A stretch of 64,000 nucleotides of DNA from Pusillimonas sp. (GCF_029263785.1 NZ_JAJUFE010000001.1:1-64000); one strand, 5' to 3'; shown: positions 28,775 to 38,255, counted from the stretch's first letter. Notes: a model not told the origin generated them from the sequence alone. Program-made: numbers and translations.

Positions 28775-29958
28775 TTACCTAGTCCGTCCTTTCGGAACAT
28801 TTCCTTGATGCCGCGCACCGCCTGGCGGATGCGCTGCTCGTTTTCAATCAGGGCGAACCGAACGTAATCGTCGCCGTACTCGCCGAAGCCGATGCCGGGC
28901 GAAACCGCGACTTTGGCTTGCGCCAGCAGTTTCTTGGAAAACTCCAGGGAACCGAGATCTTTATAAAAATCGGGAATCTTTGCCCAGATATACATGGACG
29001 CCTTGGGAATATCGACCGGCCACCCGGCCTCGTGCAGGCCCTTGGCAAGCACATCACGCCGGCTGCGATACAGTTCGGCGACGCGACGCACCTCGTCCTG
29101 GGGCCCCTCGAGGGCTGCAATGGCCGCCACCTGAATGGGCGTAAACGTGCCGTAATCGTGGTAGCTCTTGAGGCGTGCCAAGGCATTGACCAATTCGCTG
29201 TTGCCCACCATGAAGCCCACGCGCCAGCCAGCCATGTTATAGCTTTTGCTCATGGTGAAGAATTCGACCGCTACATCGCGCGCACCCTCGATCTGCATGA
29301 TGGAAGGCGCCACATAGCCGTCGAAGGTGATGTCGGCATATGCCAGATCATGAACTACAAGAATATTGTGTTCTTTGGCCAGCGACACCACCCGCTCGAA
29401 GAAAGACAAATCGACACACTGCGCGGTCGGATTGCTGGGGAAGCCCAGAATCATCATCTTTGGCTTGGGAATGCTTTCGCGTACCGCCCGCTCGATTTCA
29501 TCAAAGAAATCCACCCCTGGCACCATGGGAACCGAACGGATGTTGGCTCCGGCAATGACGGCACCATAGATATGAATGGGATAGCTGGGATTCGGCACCA
29601 AGACGGTGTCACCACGATCGAGCGTGGCAAGCATCAGATGCGCAAGGCCTTCCTTGGAGCCTATGGTGACAATTGCCTCGGTGTCCGGATCAAGCTTCAC
29701 GTCGTACCTGCGTTCGTACCAGCCGGTAATTGCACGCCGCAGACGTGGAATACCCTTGGATACCGAATAGCCATGCGTGTCCTGACGGCTGGCCACCTCG
29801 ATGAGCTTGTCAACGATATGCTTGGGTGTAGGGCCGTCAGGATTGCCCATCGACATGTCAATGATGTCCTCGCCGCGACGGCGCGCCGCCATTTTGAGCT
29901 CGCCCGTAATATTGAAGACATAGGGAGGCAGGCGCTCTATGCGAGGAAAATTCGTCAT
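28771..29958 (-). CDS. alaC: Alanine transaminase AlaC-like aminotransferase
   Basis: 395 aa class I PLP aminotransferase. The PLP lysine is in [14 protein letters not shown], and the N-terminal block [13 protein letters not shown] is typical of AlaC/YfdZ. It exchanges pyruvate and glutamate for alanine and 2-oxoglutarate. In betaproteobacteria it heads the hom-thrC operon, as here. The upstream 239 bp separating it from the Mth938-like gene hold the promoter region; a TATATT is visible, but no convincing -35. Confidence 0.93.
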   Translation of the reverse strand: MTNFPRIERLPPYVFNITGELKMAARRRGEDIIDMSMGNPDGPTPKHIVDKLIEVASRQDTHGYSVSKGIPRLRRAITGWYERRYDVKLDPDTEAIVTIGSKEGLAHLMLATLDRGDTVLVPNPSYPIHIYGAVIAGANIRSVPMVPGVDFFDEIERAVRESIPKPKMMILGFPSNPTAQCVDLSFFERVVSLAKEHNILVVHDLAYADITFDGYVAPSIMQIEGARDVAVEFFTMSKSYNMAGWRVGFMVGNSELVNALARLKSYHDYGTFTPIQVAAIAALEGPQDEVRRVAELYRSRRDVLAKGLHEAGWPVDIPKASMYIWAKIPDFYKDLGSLEFSKKLLAQAKVAVSPGIGFGEYGDDYVRFALIENEQRIRQAVRGIKEMFRKDGLGK

Positions 29959-30038
29959 GATGGGGTCCTTGAGGCCGAAAAAGAAAGCCGCGCGTCAACA
30001 AAATAAAGCGGCGAATATACGAAGCAAAAGATAACCCG

Positions 30039-30049
30039 TTAGTTTAAAC
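30039..30049. other. A/T-rich palindromic element TTAGTTTAAAC (copy 1)
   Basis: An 11-bp sequence with the palindromic core GTTTAAAC, in the alaC upstream region. The same 11 bases recur at 53593-53603 between the cyclase and AraC genes. This may be coincidence. It is recorded because both copies are intergenic. Confidence 0.25.
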
Positions 30050-30146
30050 GATCATCATGGTGCAGTAAAAAGCCAAGCCGGCTTTAGGTGCATTTAGTGG
30101 CGCATGGCCATTTAAGCAGGCGCAGCCACCGGGGGCCCGGCGTGTA

Positions 30147-30172
30147 CTGCGGCAAATCATTTGCGCTATGAT
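30147..30172 (+). promoter_or_regulatory. Possible promoter and inverted repeat before the Mth938-like gene
   Basis: A TATGAT -10-like hexamer lies at 30167-30172, just 3' of the inverted repeat GCAAA-TCA-TTTGC. The -35 is weak. The placement implies that the ATG at 30168 cannot be the start and supports the GTG at 30198. The repeat could be an operator; no regulator is known. Confidence 0.35.
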
Positions 30173-30197
30173 CGAGATGCAGATGGGAGCAATACGA

Positions 30198-30644
30198 GTG
30201 CAATTACAGTCCGAATCCAACCCCGCGCTTAACACTGTTACAGCTTACGGAAACGACTACATCGAGATCAACGCCATTGCATACAGGCACGCCGTATTTT
30301 TTGGCCCGGAAGGCGAGATTCACCATTGGCCGGTCGATAAGCCCGAAGCCATTGGCATCACGCTGCTACGATTGGCCGCCGGGCTGTCCGAAGTGCGTAC
30401 AAGCCCGATGGACTTTCTTGATGGCACACCGCCCCCTCGTCCTGCCGACGCACCCGAGGTCCTTCTGATCGGAACGGGCAACAAACAGCGCCTGTTGTCG
30501 CCAGAAATAACCGGCGAACTGCTGGCCATGGGTATAGGCGTCGAATCCATGAGCACCCAGGCGGCTGCTCGCACCTATAACATCTTGATGTCAGAAGGCC
30601 GACGCGTGGTCGCGGCCTTGTTGCCATTGGAGCCTGCACAATGA
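30198..30644 (+). CDS. Mth938-like domain protein (DUF498 family)
   Basis: 148 aa. The Mth938 fold is recognised from the segments AYGNDYIEINAIAY, VLLIGTGNKQRLL and VESMSTQAAARTYNIL, which fit bacterial DUF498/Xcc1710-like proteins. The role in bacteria is unclear; a human relative (NDUFAF3) helps assemble respiratory complex I. I chose the GTG at 30198, which has GGGAG 8 nt upstream; ATGs at 30168-30183 would overlap the likely -10. Its stop overlaps the peroxiredoxin ATG. Confidence 0.85.
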   Translation: MQLQSESNPALNTVTAYGNDYIEINAIAYRHAVFFGPEGEIHHWPVDKPEAIGITLLRLAAGLSEVRTSPMDFLDGTPPPRPADAPEVLLIGTGNKQRLLSPEITGELLAMGIGVESMSTQAAARTYNILMSEGRRVVAALLPLEPAQ

Positions 30645-31111
30645 GTCAAGTCACCGTCGGAAAGGAAATTCCCGACTTTACCGCCGCCAGCACTGCCGGC
30701 GACATCACCAAGGCCTCTCTGATCGGTCAATGGACTGTCCTGTACTTTTATCCCAAAGATCACACGCCGGGCTGCACTACCCAGGCGCAGGGATTTCGCG
30801 ATTTGCATGAAGAATTCCAGAAGGCAGGAGCACAAATTATTGGTGTTTCGCGCGATTCTCTCAAAACCCACGGCAACTTCATTGAAAAGCAATCGCTGCC
30901 CTTCCCGCTTATTGCCGACCCGGACGAGACCCTTTGCAATCTGTTCGGCGTCATGAAGATGAAAAACATGTACGGCAAACAAGTCCGGGGAATCGAGCGC
31001 AGCACCTTCCTGATCGACCCCAAAGCAGTCCTGGTTCACGAATGGCGTGGCCTGCGTGTTCCGGGGCATGTCGAGGCCGTGCTCGAGACATTGCGCCAAT
31101 CTGCTGTTTAA
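30641..31111 (+). CDS. bcp: Thioredoxin-dependent peroxiredoxin, Bcp/PrxQ family
   Basis: 156 aa. The peroxidatic cysteine is in DHTPGCTTQAQGF near residue 45, with Thr and Arg partners further on. The resolving cysteine usually five residues later (CTTExC) is absent (CTTQAQ), so this is a 1-Cys or atypical PrxQ; another Cys occurs in ETLCNLFGV. It reduces hydrogen and organic peroxides. The start overlaps the preceding stop (ATGA). Confidence 0.94.
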   Translation: MSQVTVGKEIPDFTAASTAGDITKASLIGQWTVLYFYPKDHTPGCTTQAQGFRDLHEEFQKAGAQIIGVSRDSLKTHGNFIEKQSLPFPLIADPDETLCNLFGVMKMKNMYGKQVRGIERSTFLIDPKAVLVHEWRGLRVPGHVEAVLETLRQSAV

Positions 31112-31159
31112 GCCCTCTGATTCCCAGTCTCGACGACCACCACCAGGAGCAAACGCCTC

Positions 31160-32794
31160 ATGCCACTGCCCAAGCTGCCCACCCGAATGGGAACCATCCT
31201 GTCCCTGGATGATGAGGCCGTCGAAGCCGGCGCCGCCAAAGCGCCGGCCCCGGCATCAGCACCGGCTCCAGCGCCCGCCGCGCGTACGACCACCCAACCA
31301 CGGGCGAACCCGCCGGCCCCTACTACAACCACAAGGCAACCCCGTCTGGCTGTGGTCGACAACAAACCCGCCAAGAAAACTCGCCTGCCCGCCTCCAAAC
31401 GCAAGCTGTTCGTCCTGGATACCAACGTGCTGCTGCACGATTCGAATTCCCTGTTCAAGTTCGAAGAGCACGACATCTTTCTGCCCATGATCGTACTGGA
31501 AGAGCTTGACCATCAAAAAAAGGGCATGTCAGAAGTTTCGCGCAACGCACGCCAGGTCAGCCGCTTCCTTGATGGCCTGGTAGGCGCAAGCGGCGACCTG
31601 AGCAAGGGCATCGCCCTGGATGCATTGGGCAATCAAGAGGCCCTGGGTTCCCTGCATTTCCAGACTTCAGCCCTGACGTCAGACCTGCCCATTGAACTTC
31701 CCCTGGGCAAAGCCGACAACGTCATCCTGCAGGTGGTCCATGCGCTTCAGGGCCTATACGCCAAACGGCAGGTCATTCTGGTGTCGAAAGACATCAACAT
31801 GAGGCTTAAGGCACTGTCGCTTGGCCTCGAAGCCGAAGACTATTACAACGACCGTGTCCTGGACGACTCCGATCTTCTGTACGACGGTGTCATGCCCCTG
31901 CCGGAAAATTTCTGGACCAAACATGGCAAAGATGTTGAGTCCTGGCAGCAAGGCGGCACCACGTACTACCGGGTAAAGGGCCCCATGTGTGCCGATTTCA
32001 TAGTCAATGAATTTGTGTACCTCGAAGGCGATCTCCCACTGTACGCGCAGGTGAAGGAAGTAAGCGGCAAGAGCGCGGTTCTGGCAACCTTGCGCGATTA
32101 CAGTCATGGCAAGAACAATGTGTGGGGCATCACGGCGCGCAACCGCGAACAGAATTTCGCCCTGAACCTGCTTATGAATCCGGATTGCGATTTTGTCTCG
32201 TTATTGGGTCAGGCAGGCACCGGAAAAACACTGCTGGCCCTGGCTGCAGGGTTGACACAAACCCTTGAAACAAAACGTTACAACGAAATCATCATTACCC
32301 GGGCGACGGTTCCCGTGGGTGATGACATCGGCTTTCTGCCCGGTACCGAAGAAGAGAAAATGCTTCCATGGATGGGCGCCCTCGAAGACAATCTGGAAGT
32401 CCTGCATCTGGGATCCGGAAATGACCTTGGCACTGGCGGCAGCGGCCAGGAATGGGCCAAGAACCCCACCATGGAACTGATCCGTTCACGTATCAAGGTC
32501 AAGTCCCTGAGCTTCATGCGAGGCCGGACCTTCCTGAACAAGTTCCTGATCATCGACGAAGCCCAGAACCTGACTCCAAAACAGATGAAGACTCTTGTCA
32601 CCCGAGCGGGTCCCGGAACAAAAATAGTCTGTCTTGGCAATATCGCGCAAATCGATACTCCCTACCTTACCGAAGGCAGTTCGGGCCTGACGTATGTGGT
32701 CGATCGATTCAAAGGCTGGCCGCATGCCGGGCACATTACATTGCAACGAGGAGAACGCTCTCGTCTTGCCGATTATGCAAGCGAAGCGCTGTGA
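31160..32794 (+). CDS. PhoH family protein with PIN domain (PhoH2-like)
   Basis: 544 aa. A low-complexity Ala/Pro stretch (about residues 25-60) is followed by a PIN nuclease domain (FVLDTNVLLHD, acidic residues spread to about residue 230) and a PhoH ATPase domain with Walker A GQAGTGKT near residue 352 and Walker B-like FLIIDEAQNLTP. This PIN-PhoH fusion is an RNA helicase/ribonuclease in the family members studied (PhoH2, YlaK-type). AGGAG precedes the start. The low-complexity N-terminus is probably disordered. Confidence 0.92.
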   Translation: MPLPKLPTRMGTILSLDDEAVEAGAAKAPAPASAPAPAPAARTTTQPRANPPAPTTTTRQPRLAVVDNKPAKKTRLPASKRKLFVLDTNVLLHDSNSLFKFEEHDIFLPMIVLEELDHQKKGMSEVSRNARQVSRFLDGLVGASGDLSKGIALDALGNQEALGSLHFQTSALTSDLPIELPLGKADNVILQVVHALQGLYAKRQVILVSKDINMRLKALSLGLEAEDYYNDRVLDDSDLLYDGVMPLPENFWTKHGKDVESWQQGGTTYYRVKGPMCADFIVNEFVYLEGDLPLYAQVKEVSGKSAVLATLRDYSHGKNNVWGITARNREQNFALNLLMNPDCDFVSLLGQAGTGKTLLALAAGLTQTLETKRYNEIIITRATVPVGDDIGFLPGTEEEKMLPWMGALEDNLEVLHLGSGNDLGTGGSGQEWAKNPTMELIRSRIKVKSLSFMRGRTFLNKFLIIDEAQNLTPKQMKTLVTRAGPGTKIVCLGNIAQIDTPYLTEGSSGLTYVVDRFKGWPHAGHITLQRGERSRLADYASEAL

Positions 32795-32830
32795 CTTCCC
32801 CGACATCATCCACCTGCCCATGAACCTTTC

Positions 32831-33847
32831 ATGAACACCACGTCACCCGACCGGCGCCCCGTTGCGATTACCCTGGGCGATGCGGCAGGCGTCGGCCCCG
32901 AGATCATCCTGAAGCTCTTTGCCTCAGGGCTGGACTATCCCACGGTGGTGTATGGCGACGCAGGAGTGCTTCGGCGCACCGCCCAGGCGCTCAACCTTGC
33001 GACTCCACCCATCATCGCATTCGACAATTTTGACGATTTGTCTGCCGGCTCGCTGACCGGCACGCTGCCTGTGGTCAACCGGTGGGTCCCACTGCCATCC
33101 ACCCTGGTTCCAGGACAATTGAATGCGGCGGCGGGCAAAGCCGCATACCAATATCTGAATCAAGCCATCGACGACGCCATCGCCGGACACGTACGGGCGA
33201 TCGTGACGGCACCTCTCAACAAGGAGGCCATGCAACTGGGGGGTGTGGATTTTCCGGGCCATACCGAGATCCTGGCTGAGCGCACGGGCACCACGTCTTA
33301 CGCCATGATGCTTGCCAATCCAGAGTTGCGCATCATTCTGGTGACCATACATCTGGCCCTGCGGGATGTATTCGATCACATCACGATCGAGAGTGAGCTC
33401 GAGACCATCCGGCTGGCCCAGCGAGCCTGTCTGGAGGCTGGTGTCACCCAACCCCGTATCGCGGTGGCAGGACTGAACCCGCACGCCGGCGAAAACGGAC
33501 GTTTCGGCTCGGAAGAAATCGAAATCATCGAACCGGCTATCCACCTGGCCCGCGAAGCCGGGTTGAACGTCAGCGGCCCCTGGCCAGGCGACACCATCTT
33601 CATGCGGGCACGCCGCGGGGAGTTCGACATTGTGGTTGCCCAATACCACGACCAGGGACTGATTCCTGTCAAATACCTTGGAGTTGAAGATGGCGTAAAC
33701 GTTACGGTGGGGCTGCCTTTCATCCGCACGAGCGTCGACCACGGCACCGCCTTCGATATCGCCGGCAAGGGAATTGCCGACCCCGCCTCGCTCAGGGCTG
33801 CCTATGACATGGCCCTGAACATGAGCGAAAATACGCGTTTTCGCTGA
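32831..33847 (+). CDS. pdxA: 4-hydroxythreonine-4-phosphate dehydrogenase
   Basis: 338 aa enzyme of pyridoxal phosphate synthesis. Metal/substrate motifs GHTEILAERTGT, AGLNPHAGENG and AQYHDQGLIPVK (metal-binding histidines) are present. It oxidises 4-phosphohydroxy-threonine with NAD. It is 36 nt after phoH. In E. coli pdxA adjoins ksgA; here it does not. Confidence 0.96.
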   Translation: MNTTSPDRRPVAITLGDAAGVGPEIILKLFASGLDYPTVVYGDAGVLRRTAQALNLATPPIIAFDNFDDLSAGSLTGTLPVVNRWVPLPSTLVPGQLNAAAGKAAYQYLNQAIDDAIAGHVRAIVTAPLNKEAMQLGGVDFPGHTEILAERTGTTSYAMMLANPELRIILVTIHLALRDVFDHITIESELETIRLAQRACLEAGVTQPRIAVAGLNPHAGENGRFGSEEIEIIEPAIHLAREAGLNVSGPWPGDTIFMRARRGEFDIVVAQYHDQGLIPVKYLGVEDGVNVTVGLPFIRTSVDHGTAFDIAGKGIADPASLRAAYDMALNMSENTRFR

Positions 33848-33913
33848 TTCTGGACGCGGCGCTCAATACCTTCACCAAACGGGCAACGCCCCAGCCAAAC
33901 TCCCAACCCCCTT

Positions 33914-34885
33914 ATGCCGCGCATCGACCCTTTCCTGATCAAACTGCTGATTGTCGTCACAGTGGCGAGCTTCCTGCCCGCCCACGGTATCGCCGCCGAA
34001 GCCCTTGGATGGCTGACCACGTTTGCCATCGCACTGCTCTTTTTCCTGCATGGCGCCCGCCTTTCACGCGAGGCGATTGTCTCGGGAATGACGCATTGGC
34101 GATTGCACTCTGTGATCTTCGCCATCACTTTCATTGTGTTTCCCGTTCTGGGCCTGATCAGTGCACCACTGACCAGTCGCTTCCTGACGTCCGAACTGCA
34201 GGTGGGGCTGTTCTTCCTGTGCTGCCTTCCGGCCACGGTACAGTCGGCCATCGCCTTTACCTCGATGGCACGCGGAAACGTGCCAGCCGCCGTTTGCAGC
34301 GCCTCTGCTTCAAGCATGCTGGGCGTGTTCATTACACCGGTTTTGGTAGGCCTCCTGCTGCTTGACACCGCTTCTGCGTCGGTAGATCTGCACTACGATA
34401 CGATCTGGAAGATCATGCTTCAACTGCTGCTGCCATTTATGGCGGGGCACCTTTCACGCCCCTGGATAGGCGCGTGGATCGTGCGGCGTAACGTAATCTT
34501 GAAGCAGCTTGACCAGGGAACAATTCTTCTGGTGGTTTACACGGCGTTTTCGGCAGCAGTCAATGATGGTCTGTGGGCGCGCACTTCGGTGGAATCCTTG
34601 GTGGCCGTCCTTGTGATCAGCGCGCTGTTGCTGGCCACGGTGATGCTGTTGAGTCTTGGTGTGGGACGCCTGATGGGCCTGGAGATCGAAGACAGGATCA
34701 CCTTGCTGTTTTGCGGGTCAAAAAAGAGTCTTGCGACGGGAATTCCGATGGCCAACATTCTGTTTGCCTCTCATGTGGTTGGCTCGGTGGTTTTACCATT
34801 GATGGTGTTTCATCAACTGCAGCTCGTTGCCAGTGCAGTGATTGCCGGCATTTACGCGCGAAGGCCGCGGCGGGTATCCCGGTAA
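33914..34885 (+). CDS. Bile acid:sodium symporter (SBF-like, YfeH family)
   Basis: 323 aa with about nine or ten membrane helices and little soluble sequence. The segments FLHGARLSREAI, LPATVQSAIAFTSMARGN and FCGSKKSLATGIPMA are those of the PF13593 SBF-like proteins, in which the two crossing helices form the sodium and substrate site. Substrate unknown; bile acid transport is only a family name. Last gene of this plus-strand run, convergent with dnaB. Confidence 0.88.
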   Translation: MPRIDPFLIKLLIVVTVASFLPAHGIAAEALGWLTTFAIALLFFLHGARLSREAIVSGMTHWRLHSVIFAITFIVFPVLGLISAPLTSRFLTSELQVGLFFLCCLPATVQSAIAFTSMARGNVPAAVCSASASSMLGVFITPVLVGLLLLDTASASVDLHYDTIWKIMLQLLLPFMAGHLSRPWIGAWIVRRNVILKQLDQGTILLVVYTAFSAAVNDGLWARTSVESLVAVLVISALLLATVMLLSLGVGRLMGLEIEDRITLLFCGSKKSLATGIPMANILFASHVVGSVVLPLMVFHQLQLVASAVIAGIYARRPRRVSR

Positions 34886-35009
34886 ACATGGACCAGGGCG
34901 ACTGCAAGCGTACTGCCGTCGTAATGCGGCCACTGGTGGTCAGAAAACACCAGTTCAAGATCAAGGCTGAACCCGGATAGGGCTAACATTACTGAGCGCC
35001 AGTCGGTGT

Positions 35010-35025
35010 TGCGGCCTGTGCCGCA
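35010..35025. other. Hairpin between the SBF-like gene and dnaB
   Basis: TGCGGC and GCCGCA make a 6-bp stem around CTGT in the 190-bp convergent gap 34886-35075. No T run follows on either strand, so termination is uncertain. Nothing else is visible in the gap. Confidence 0.35.
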
Positions 35026-35075
35026 CAGCTTGAAGCAGGCGGCACAAGAATTGAATTTACAACCCTGACACTCGA

Positions 35076-36467
35076 TCAGATTGTCATCCCGGGCGTGTAG
35101 TTCAGGAACCGGGTGCTCGAACCCTGGAAGGTCAGCCGCACCATCCCGATCGGGCCGTTACGCTGCTTGCCGATAATGATCTCTGCCGAACCCTTATCGG
35201 GCGAGTCCGGGTTGTATACCTCGTCCCGGTAGATGAACAAGATAAGGTCAGCGTCCTGTTCGATCGCCCCCGACTCTCGCAAGTCGCTCATGACCGGCCG
35301 CTTGTTCGGACGCTGCTCGAGACTTCGGTTCAGCTGTGACAGTGCGATCAACGGGCAGTTGAGCTCCTTGGCCAAGCCCTTTAGCGACCGGCTGATTTCA
35401 GAAATCTCGGTTGCACGGTTTTCGCCGGCAGAATTGGCTGACATCAACTGCATATAATCGATGATGATCAAGCCCAGCTGACCGCATTGGCGGGCCAGAC
35501 GGCGTGCACGGGCACGGACTTCCATCGAACTGAGTGCCGGCGTTTCATCGATATAGATTTGCGCTTCCTGAACCTTTTGTACAGCATGCGTCAAGCGTGG
35601 CCAATCTTCGTTGGTAAGCTTGCCGGTTCGCATGCGGTGCTGATCAAGCATGCCCACTGAGCCGACCATTCGCATGGCCAGCTGAACCGCACCCATTTCC
35701 ATCGAGAATACGGCCACCGGCAGACCCTGCTCGATGGCGACATGCTCGCCGATGTTCATGGAAAACGAGGTCTTGCCCATCGAGGGCCGGCCCGCCACGA
35801 TGATCAGGTCTCCTGGCTGAAGGCCGGAAGTCATGCGGTCGAGGTCGTTAAAACCGGTAGGCACACCGGTGATATCGGAATCACCCTCGCGATGGTAGAG
35901 CTCGTCGATACGCTCCACGACCTGCGACAAGAGGGGCTGGATTTCCTGAAAGCCTGCCGCGCCTCGCGAGCCTTCTTGCGCGATCTGAAAGACGCGTGAC
36001 TCGGCTTCGTCCAGCAACTGACGGGCATCCTTGCCTTGCGGGTTGAAGGCAGTAGCGGAAATCTCGTCAGCCACCGACACAAGCTTGCGCAGCATAGCAC
36101 GCTCGCGCACGATTTCTGCGTAGCGACGAATGTTGGCCGCTGAGGGGGTGTTATGCGCCAGTGCATTGAGGTAGGCCAGGCCGCCAACTTCCTCGGCCTT
36201 GCCGGCCGTACTCAGCGACTCGTACACCGTAACGACGTCGGCGGGGCGGGCAAGGCCAATAAGGCGGGTAATGTGCTGCCAGATGATCTTGTGGTCGAAA
36301 CGGTAGAAGTCCTCTTCGCCCAGGACGTCGGCTATACGGTCCCAGGCGGCGTTGTCCAGCAGCAGGCCTCCCAGCACAGACTGCTCGGCCTCAACCGAAT
36401 GAGGCGGCACGCGAAGATAGTCTAGCTGTGAATCTCCGGTTGGTTTTTTGGTGTCCAGCATGGTCAT
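35076..36467 (-). CDS. dnaB: Replicative DNA helicase DnaB
   Basis: 463 aa with N-terminal primase-interacting domain, linker, and RecA-like motor with Walker A GRPSMGKTSF near residue 212. The late motifs SQLNRSLEQRPNKRP and DLRESGAIEQDADLI are diagnostic. Hexameric helicase at the replication fork. The ATG at 36467 or 36461 (MLDTKK) could be used. It follows a terminator at the end of the rpsF-rplI operon, so it may have its own promoter: a TATATT lies at 36478-36483, only about 10 nt from the start, which would give an almost leaderless mRNA. Confidence 0.96.
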   Translation of the reverse strand: MTMLDTKKPTGDSQLDYLRVPPHSVEAEQSVLGGLLLDNAAWDRIADVLGEEDFYRFDHKIIWQHITRLIGLARPADVVTVYESLSTAGKAEEVGGLAYLNALAHNTPSAANIRRYAEIVRERAMLRKLVSVADEISATAFNPQGKDARQLLDEAESRVFQIAQEGSRGAAGFQEIQPLLSQVVERIDELYHREGDSDITGVPTGFNDLDRMTSGLQPGDLIIVAGRPSMGKTSFSMNIGEHVAIEQGLPVAVFSMEMGAVQLAMRMVGSVGMLDQHRMRTGKLTNEDWPRLTHAVQKVQEAQIYIDETPALSSMEVRARARRLARQCGQLGLIIIDYMQLMSANSAGENRATEISEISRSLKGLAKELNCPLIALSQLNRSLEQRPNKRPVMSDLRESGAIEQDADLILFIYRDEVYNPDSPDKGSAEIIIGKQRNGPIGMVRLTFQGSSTRFLNYTPGMTI

Positions 36468-36503
36468 CCCGATACCCAATATATAAGCAAAGTGGGCGTG
36501 AAC

Positions 36504-36527
36504 AAAAAAGCCGGCTCGCGCCGGCTT
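36504..36527 (-). terminator. Intrinsic terminator after the rpsF-rplI operon
   Basis: On the minus strand AAGCCGGC and GCCGGCTT form a perfect 8-bp stem around a 4-nt loop, followed by a run of T (A run on plus at 36504-36509). It lies 37 nt before dnaB and should separate dnaB from the ribosomal genes fully or in part. Confidence 0.85.
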
Positions 36528-36546
36528 CTAGCAAACTGCGTAGCGC

Positions 36547-36577
36547 GGTACAAAGGCCGTGAAACGGCCAATGTACC
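36547..36577. repeat. Inverted repeat with symmetric internal loop downstream of rplI
   Basis: GGTACA (36547-36552) and GGCCGT pair with ACGGCC and TGTACC (ending 36577), with AA opposite AA between the two stem parts and GAA as loop. It sits between rplI and the intrinsic terminator. It has no U run. It could protect the 3' end of the mRNA or act as a binding site. Confidence 0.6.
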
Positions 36578-36596
36578 ATGCGAAAGCACAGACTGA

Positions 36597-37052
36597 TCAG
36601 TCCATTTCGCCTTGAACTTGCAACGTGATGTCGGATACGACATCAGCGTGAAGAACAACTTGCACGGGGAACTCGCCCACGGCCTTGATGGCACCGTCAG
36701 TCAGGCGGATCTGGGACTTCTGAATGCCTTCGAAACCTTCGGCAGCCAGCGCAGTCGCGATATCCATGGTGGTGACCGAACCAAACAAGCGGCCGTCCAC
36801 GCCGGCCTTTTGTGCAACCTTGAGGGTCAGGCCATTGAGCTTGGCACCCATGGCTTCGGCGGCAGCCAGCTTTTCGGCCTGGGCTTTTTCGATCTCGGCG
36901 CGGCGAGCCTCAAATTCCTTGAGAGCAGCATCCGTCGCACGACGGGCGATCTTTTTAGGGATCAGGTAGTTACGGGCATAGCCGTCACGAACACGGACGA
37001 CTTCGCCAAGGTTACCCAAGTTGACGACTTTTTCGAGCAGAATGACTTGCAT
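36597..37052 (-). CDS. rplI: 50S ribosomal protein L9
   Basis: 151 aa, the standard length. The N-terminal [32 protein letters not shown] is unmistakable (given here from residue 1 in fragments MQVILLEK and [11 protein letters not shown]), with a long connecting helix rich in Ala/Glu and a C-terminal rRNA-binding domain ([10 protein letters not shown]). It binds 23S rRNA near the L1 stalk. Last gene of rpsF-priB-rpsR-rplI; a terminator follows. Confidence 0.98.
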   Translation of the reverse strand: MQVILLEKVVNLGNLGEVVRVRDGYARNYLIPKKIARRATDAALKEFEARRAEIEKAQAEKLAAAEAMGAKLNGLTLKVAQKAGVDGRLFGSVTTMDIATALAAEGFEGIQKSQIRLTDGAIKAVGEFPVQVVLHADVVSDITLQVQGEMD

Positions 37053-37067
37053 GACGATAACCTCGGC

Positions 37068-37340
37068 TTATTTGTGGTTGTCGGTGTAGGGCAGCAAGGC
37101 CAGGAAGCGCGCGCGCTTGATGGCCGTATCGAGCTGGCGCTGGAAGTGAGCTTTGGTGCCCGTCAGGCGCGCAGGGATGATCTTGCCGTTTTCCTGGATG
37201 AAATCACGCAGAGTGTCGAGATCCTTGTAGTCGATCTGCTCGACGCCCGCAGCCGTGAAGCGGCAGAACTTGCGGCGCTTGAACAGCGGATTTTGCTGGT
37301 TGAACTTGCGCTTCTCTTTGCCTTTTCTGAAGTAAGCCAT
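37068..37340 (-). CDS. rpsR: 30S ribosomal protein S18
   Basis: 90 aa starting [16 protein letters not shown], with [17 protein letters not shown] and [13 protein letters not shown] typical of S18. The start at 37340 was set by homology; the frame stays open upstream without conserved sequence. S18 binds 16S rRNA with S6. It is 103 bp downstream of priB, a wider gap than usual within this operon, and 15 nt before rplI. Confidence 0.98.
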   Translation of the reverse strand: MAYFRKGKEKRKFNQQNPLFKRRKFCRFTAAGVEQIDYKDLDTLRDFIQENGKIIPARLTGTKAHFQRQLDTAIKRARFLALLPYTDNHK

Positions 37341-37443
37341 GATTTTGCCTTTACGATTTTCCGAAGTCCGGCTTCGGAGATTGTATTTACGATGCGCCGA
37401 ACCATGATGGTTCCACGCGTTTGCTATTCGTTCGGTATGCCGG

Positions 37444-37761
37444 CTAAACCACCGCCGAGCCGCCACCCGCGTATTTCCGATTTGCCTGCTGGATATGAAC
37501 AACCAGCTTGCTGGAGCCTTTTCGTGTCGGGGCGATGAACCCTTCGATTTCGAGGCTGGCCCCAAGGGGCGTATCGGTGAGCATCAGGGCAACGTCTCCG
37601 AGAGCCACCGCCTGTACTGTAAGGCTGATGCGGCGCGGCATCCCTGCTTGCTCAACTTCGGATTCGTGCTCAAGCTGCATTTCGAGGGCCGGAACTCCCG
37701 CTGGTGTATAGCGAAGAGGTTTGATCTCGGTTACCGTCGCCGTCAATGCGAGCTGGTTCAC
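37444..37761 (-). CDS. priB: Primosomal replication protein N
   Basis: 105 aa OB-fold protein. [20 protein letters not shown] and [11 protein letters not shown] match PriB. It bridges PriA and DnaT, or binds ssDNA, in replication restart. It is placed between rpsF and rpsR as in E. coli. It begins 24 nt after the rpsF stop. Confidence 0.94.
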   Translation of the reverse strand: MNQLALTATVTEIKPLRYTPAGVPALEMQLEHESEVEQAGMPRRISLTVQAVALGDVALMLTDTPLGASLEIEGFIAPTRKGSSKLVVHIQQANRKYAGGGSAVV

Positions 37762-37785
37762 GCCAGAAATCCGAACGAAACGATG

Positions 37786-38160
37786 TTATTCCTTGTCTGC
37801 GCTCGCCGATTCGGCAGTGGCCTTACGGGCCTCTTCACGCTCGACGGACTTCATCATGACGGACGGAGCTGTTTCAGCCTTTTTGGTCTTGATGACCAGG
37901 TGGCGAAGGACCGCGTCGTTATAACGGAACGAATGCTCGAGCTCGTCCAGAGCAGCTTGGCCGCACTCGATGTTCATGCAGACGTAATGGGCTTTGACCA
38001 GCTTCTGAATGGGGTAGGCCAGTTGGCGACGACCCCAGTCTTCGAGGCGATGCACCTTGCCACCTTCGCCGGTAACAACGGCTTGGTAGCGCTCGATCAT
38101 GGCAGGCACTTGCTCGCTTTGATCAGGGTGCACGATAAACACTACTTCGTAGTGGCGCAT
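37786..38160 (-). CDS. rpsF: 30S ribosomal protein S6
   Basis: 124 aa. [18 protein letters not shown] and [23 protein letters not shown] are S6 hallmarks. A charged C-terminal tail rich in Glu/Lys/Ala follows. I chose the ATG at 38160 by homology. First gene of the operon; autoregulation by the S6:S18 complex at the mRNA leader is known in many bacteria, but I could not confirm that leader structure here. Confidence 0.98.
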   Translation of the reverse strand: MRHYEVVFIVHPDQSEQVPAMIERYQAVVTGEGGKVHRLEDWGRRQLAYPIQKLVKAHYVCMNIECGQAALDELEHSFRYNDAVLRHLVIKTKKAETAPSVMMKSVEREEARKATAESASADKE

Positions 38161-38255
38161 GAAATACTCCTTGTGGATGTCTTTTGGCACGATTGCCAAA
38201 AGGGTCAGCCCGCCTGTACCGGTTTTACCCAAACAGGTCGAGCAAGAAACCAATT

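Noticed and set aside
28918-30006. Long open frame on the plus strand opposite alaC
   Set aside because: Shadow of alaC; the aminotransferase motifs are on the minus strand and no domain is seen in the antisense product.
30168-30185. ATG starts for the Mth938-like gene at 30168-30183
   Set aside because: They overlap the likely -10 and lack a Shine-Dalgarno sequence; GTG at 30198 has GGGAG at the right distance.
31240-31345. Tandem repeat or CRISPR-like region in the phoH N-terminus
   Set aside because: It is Ala/Pro low-complexity coding sequence without regular spacers or direct repeats.
36612-37538. Open frame on the plus strand opposite rplI and rpsR
   Set aside because: Antisense to ribosomal protein genes, no domain similarity.
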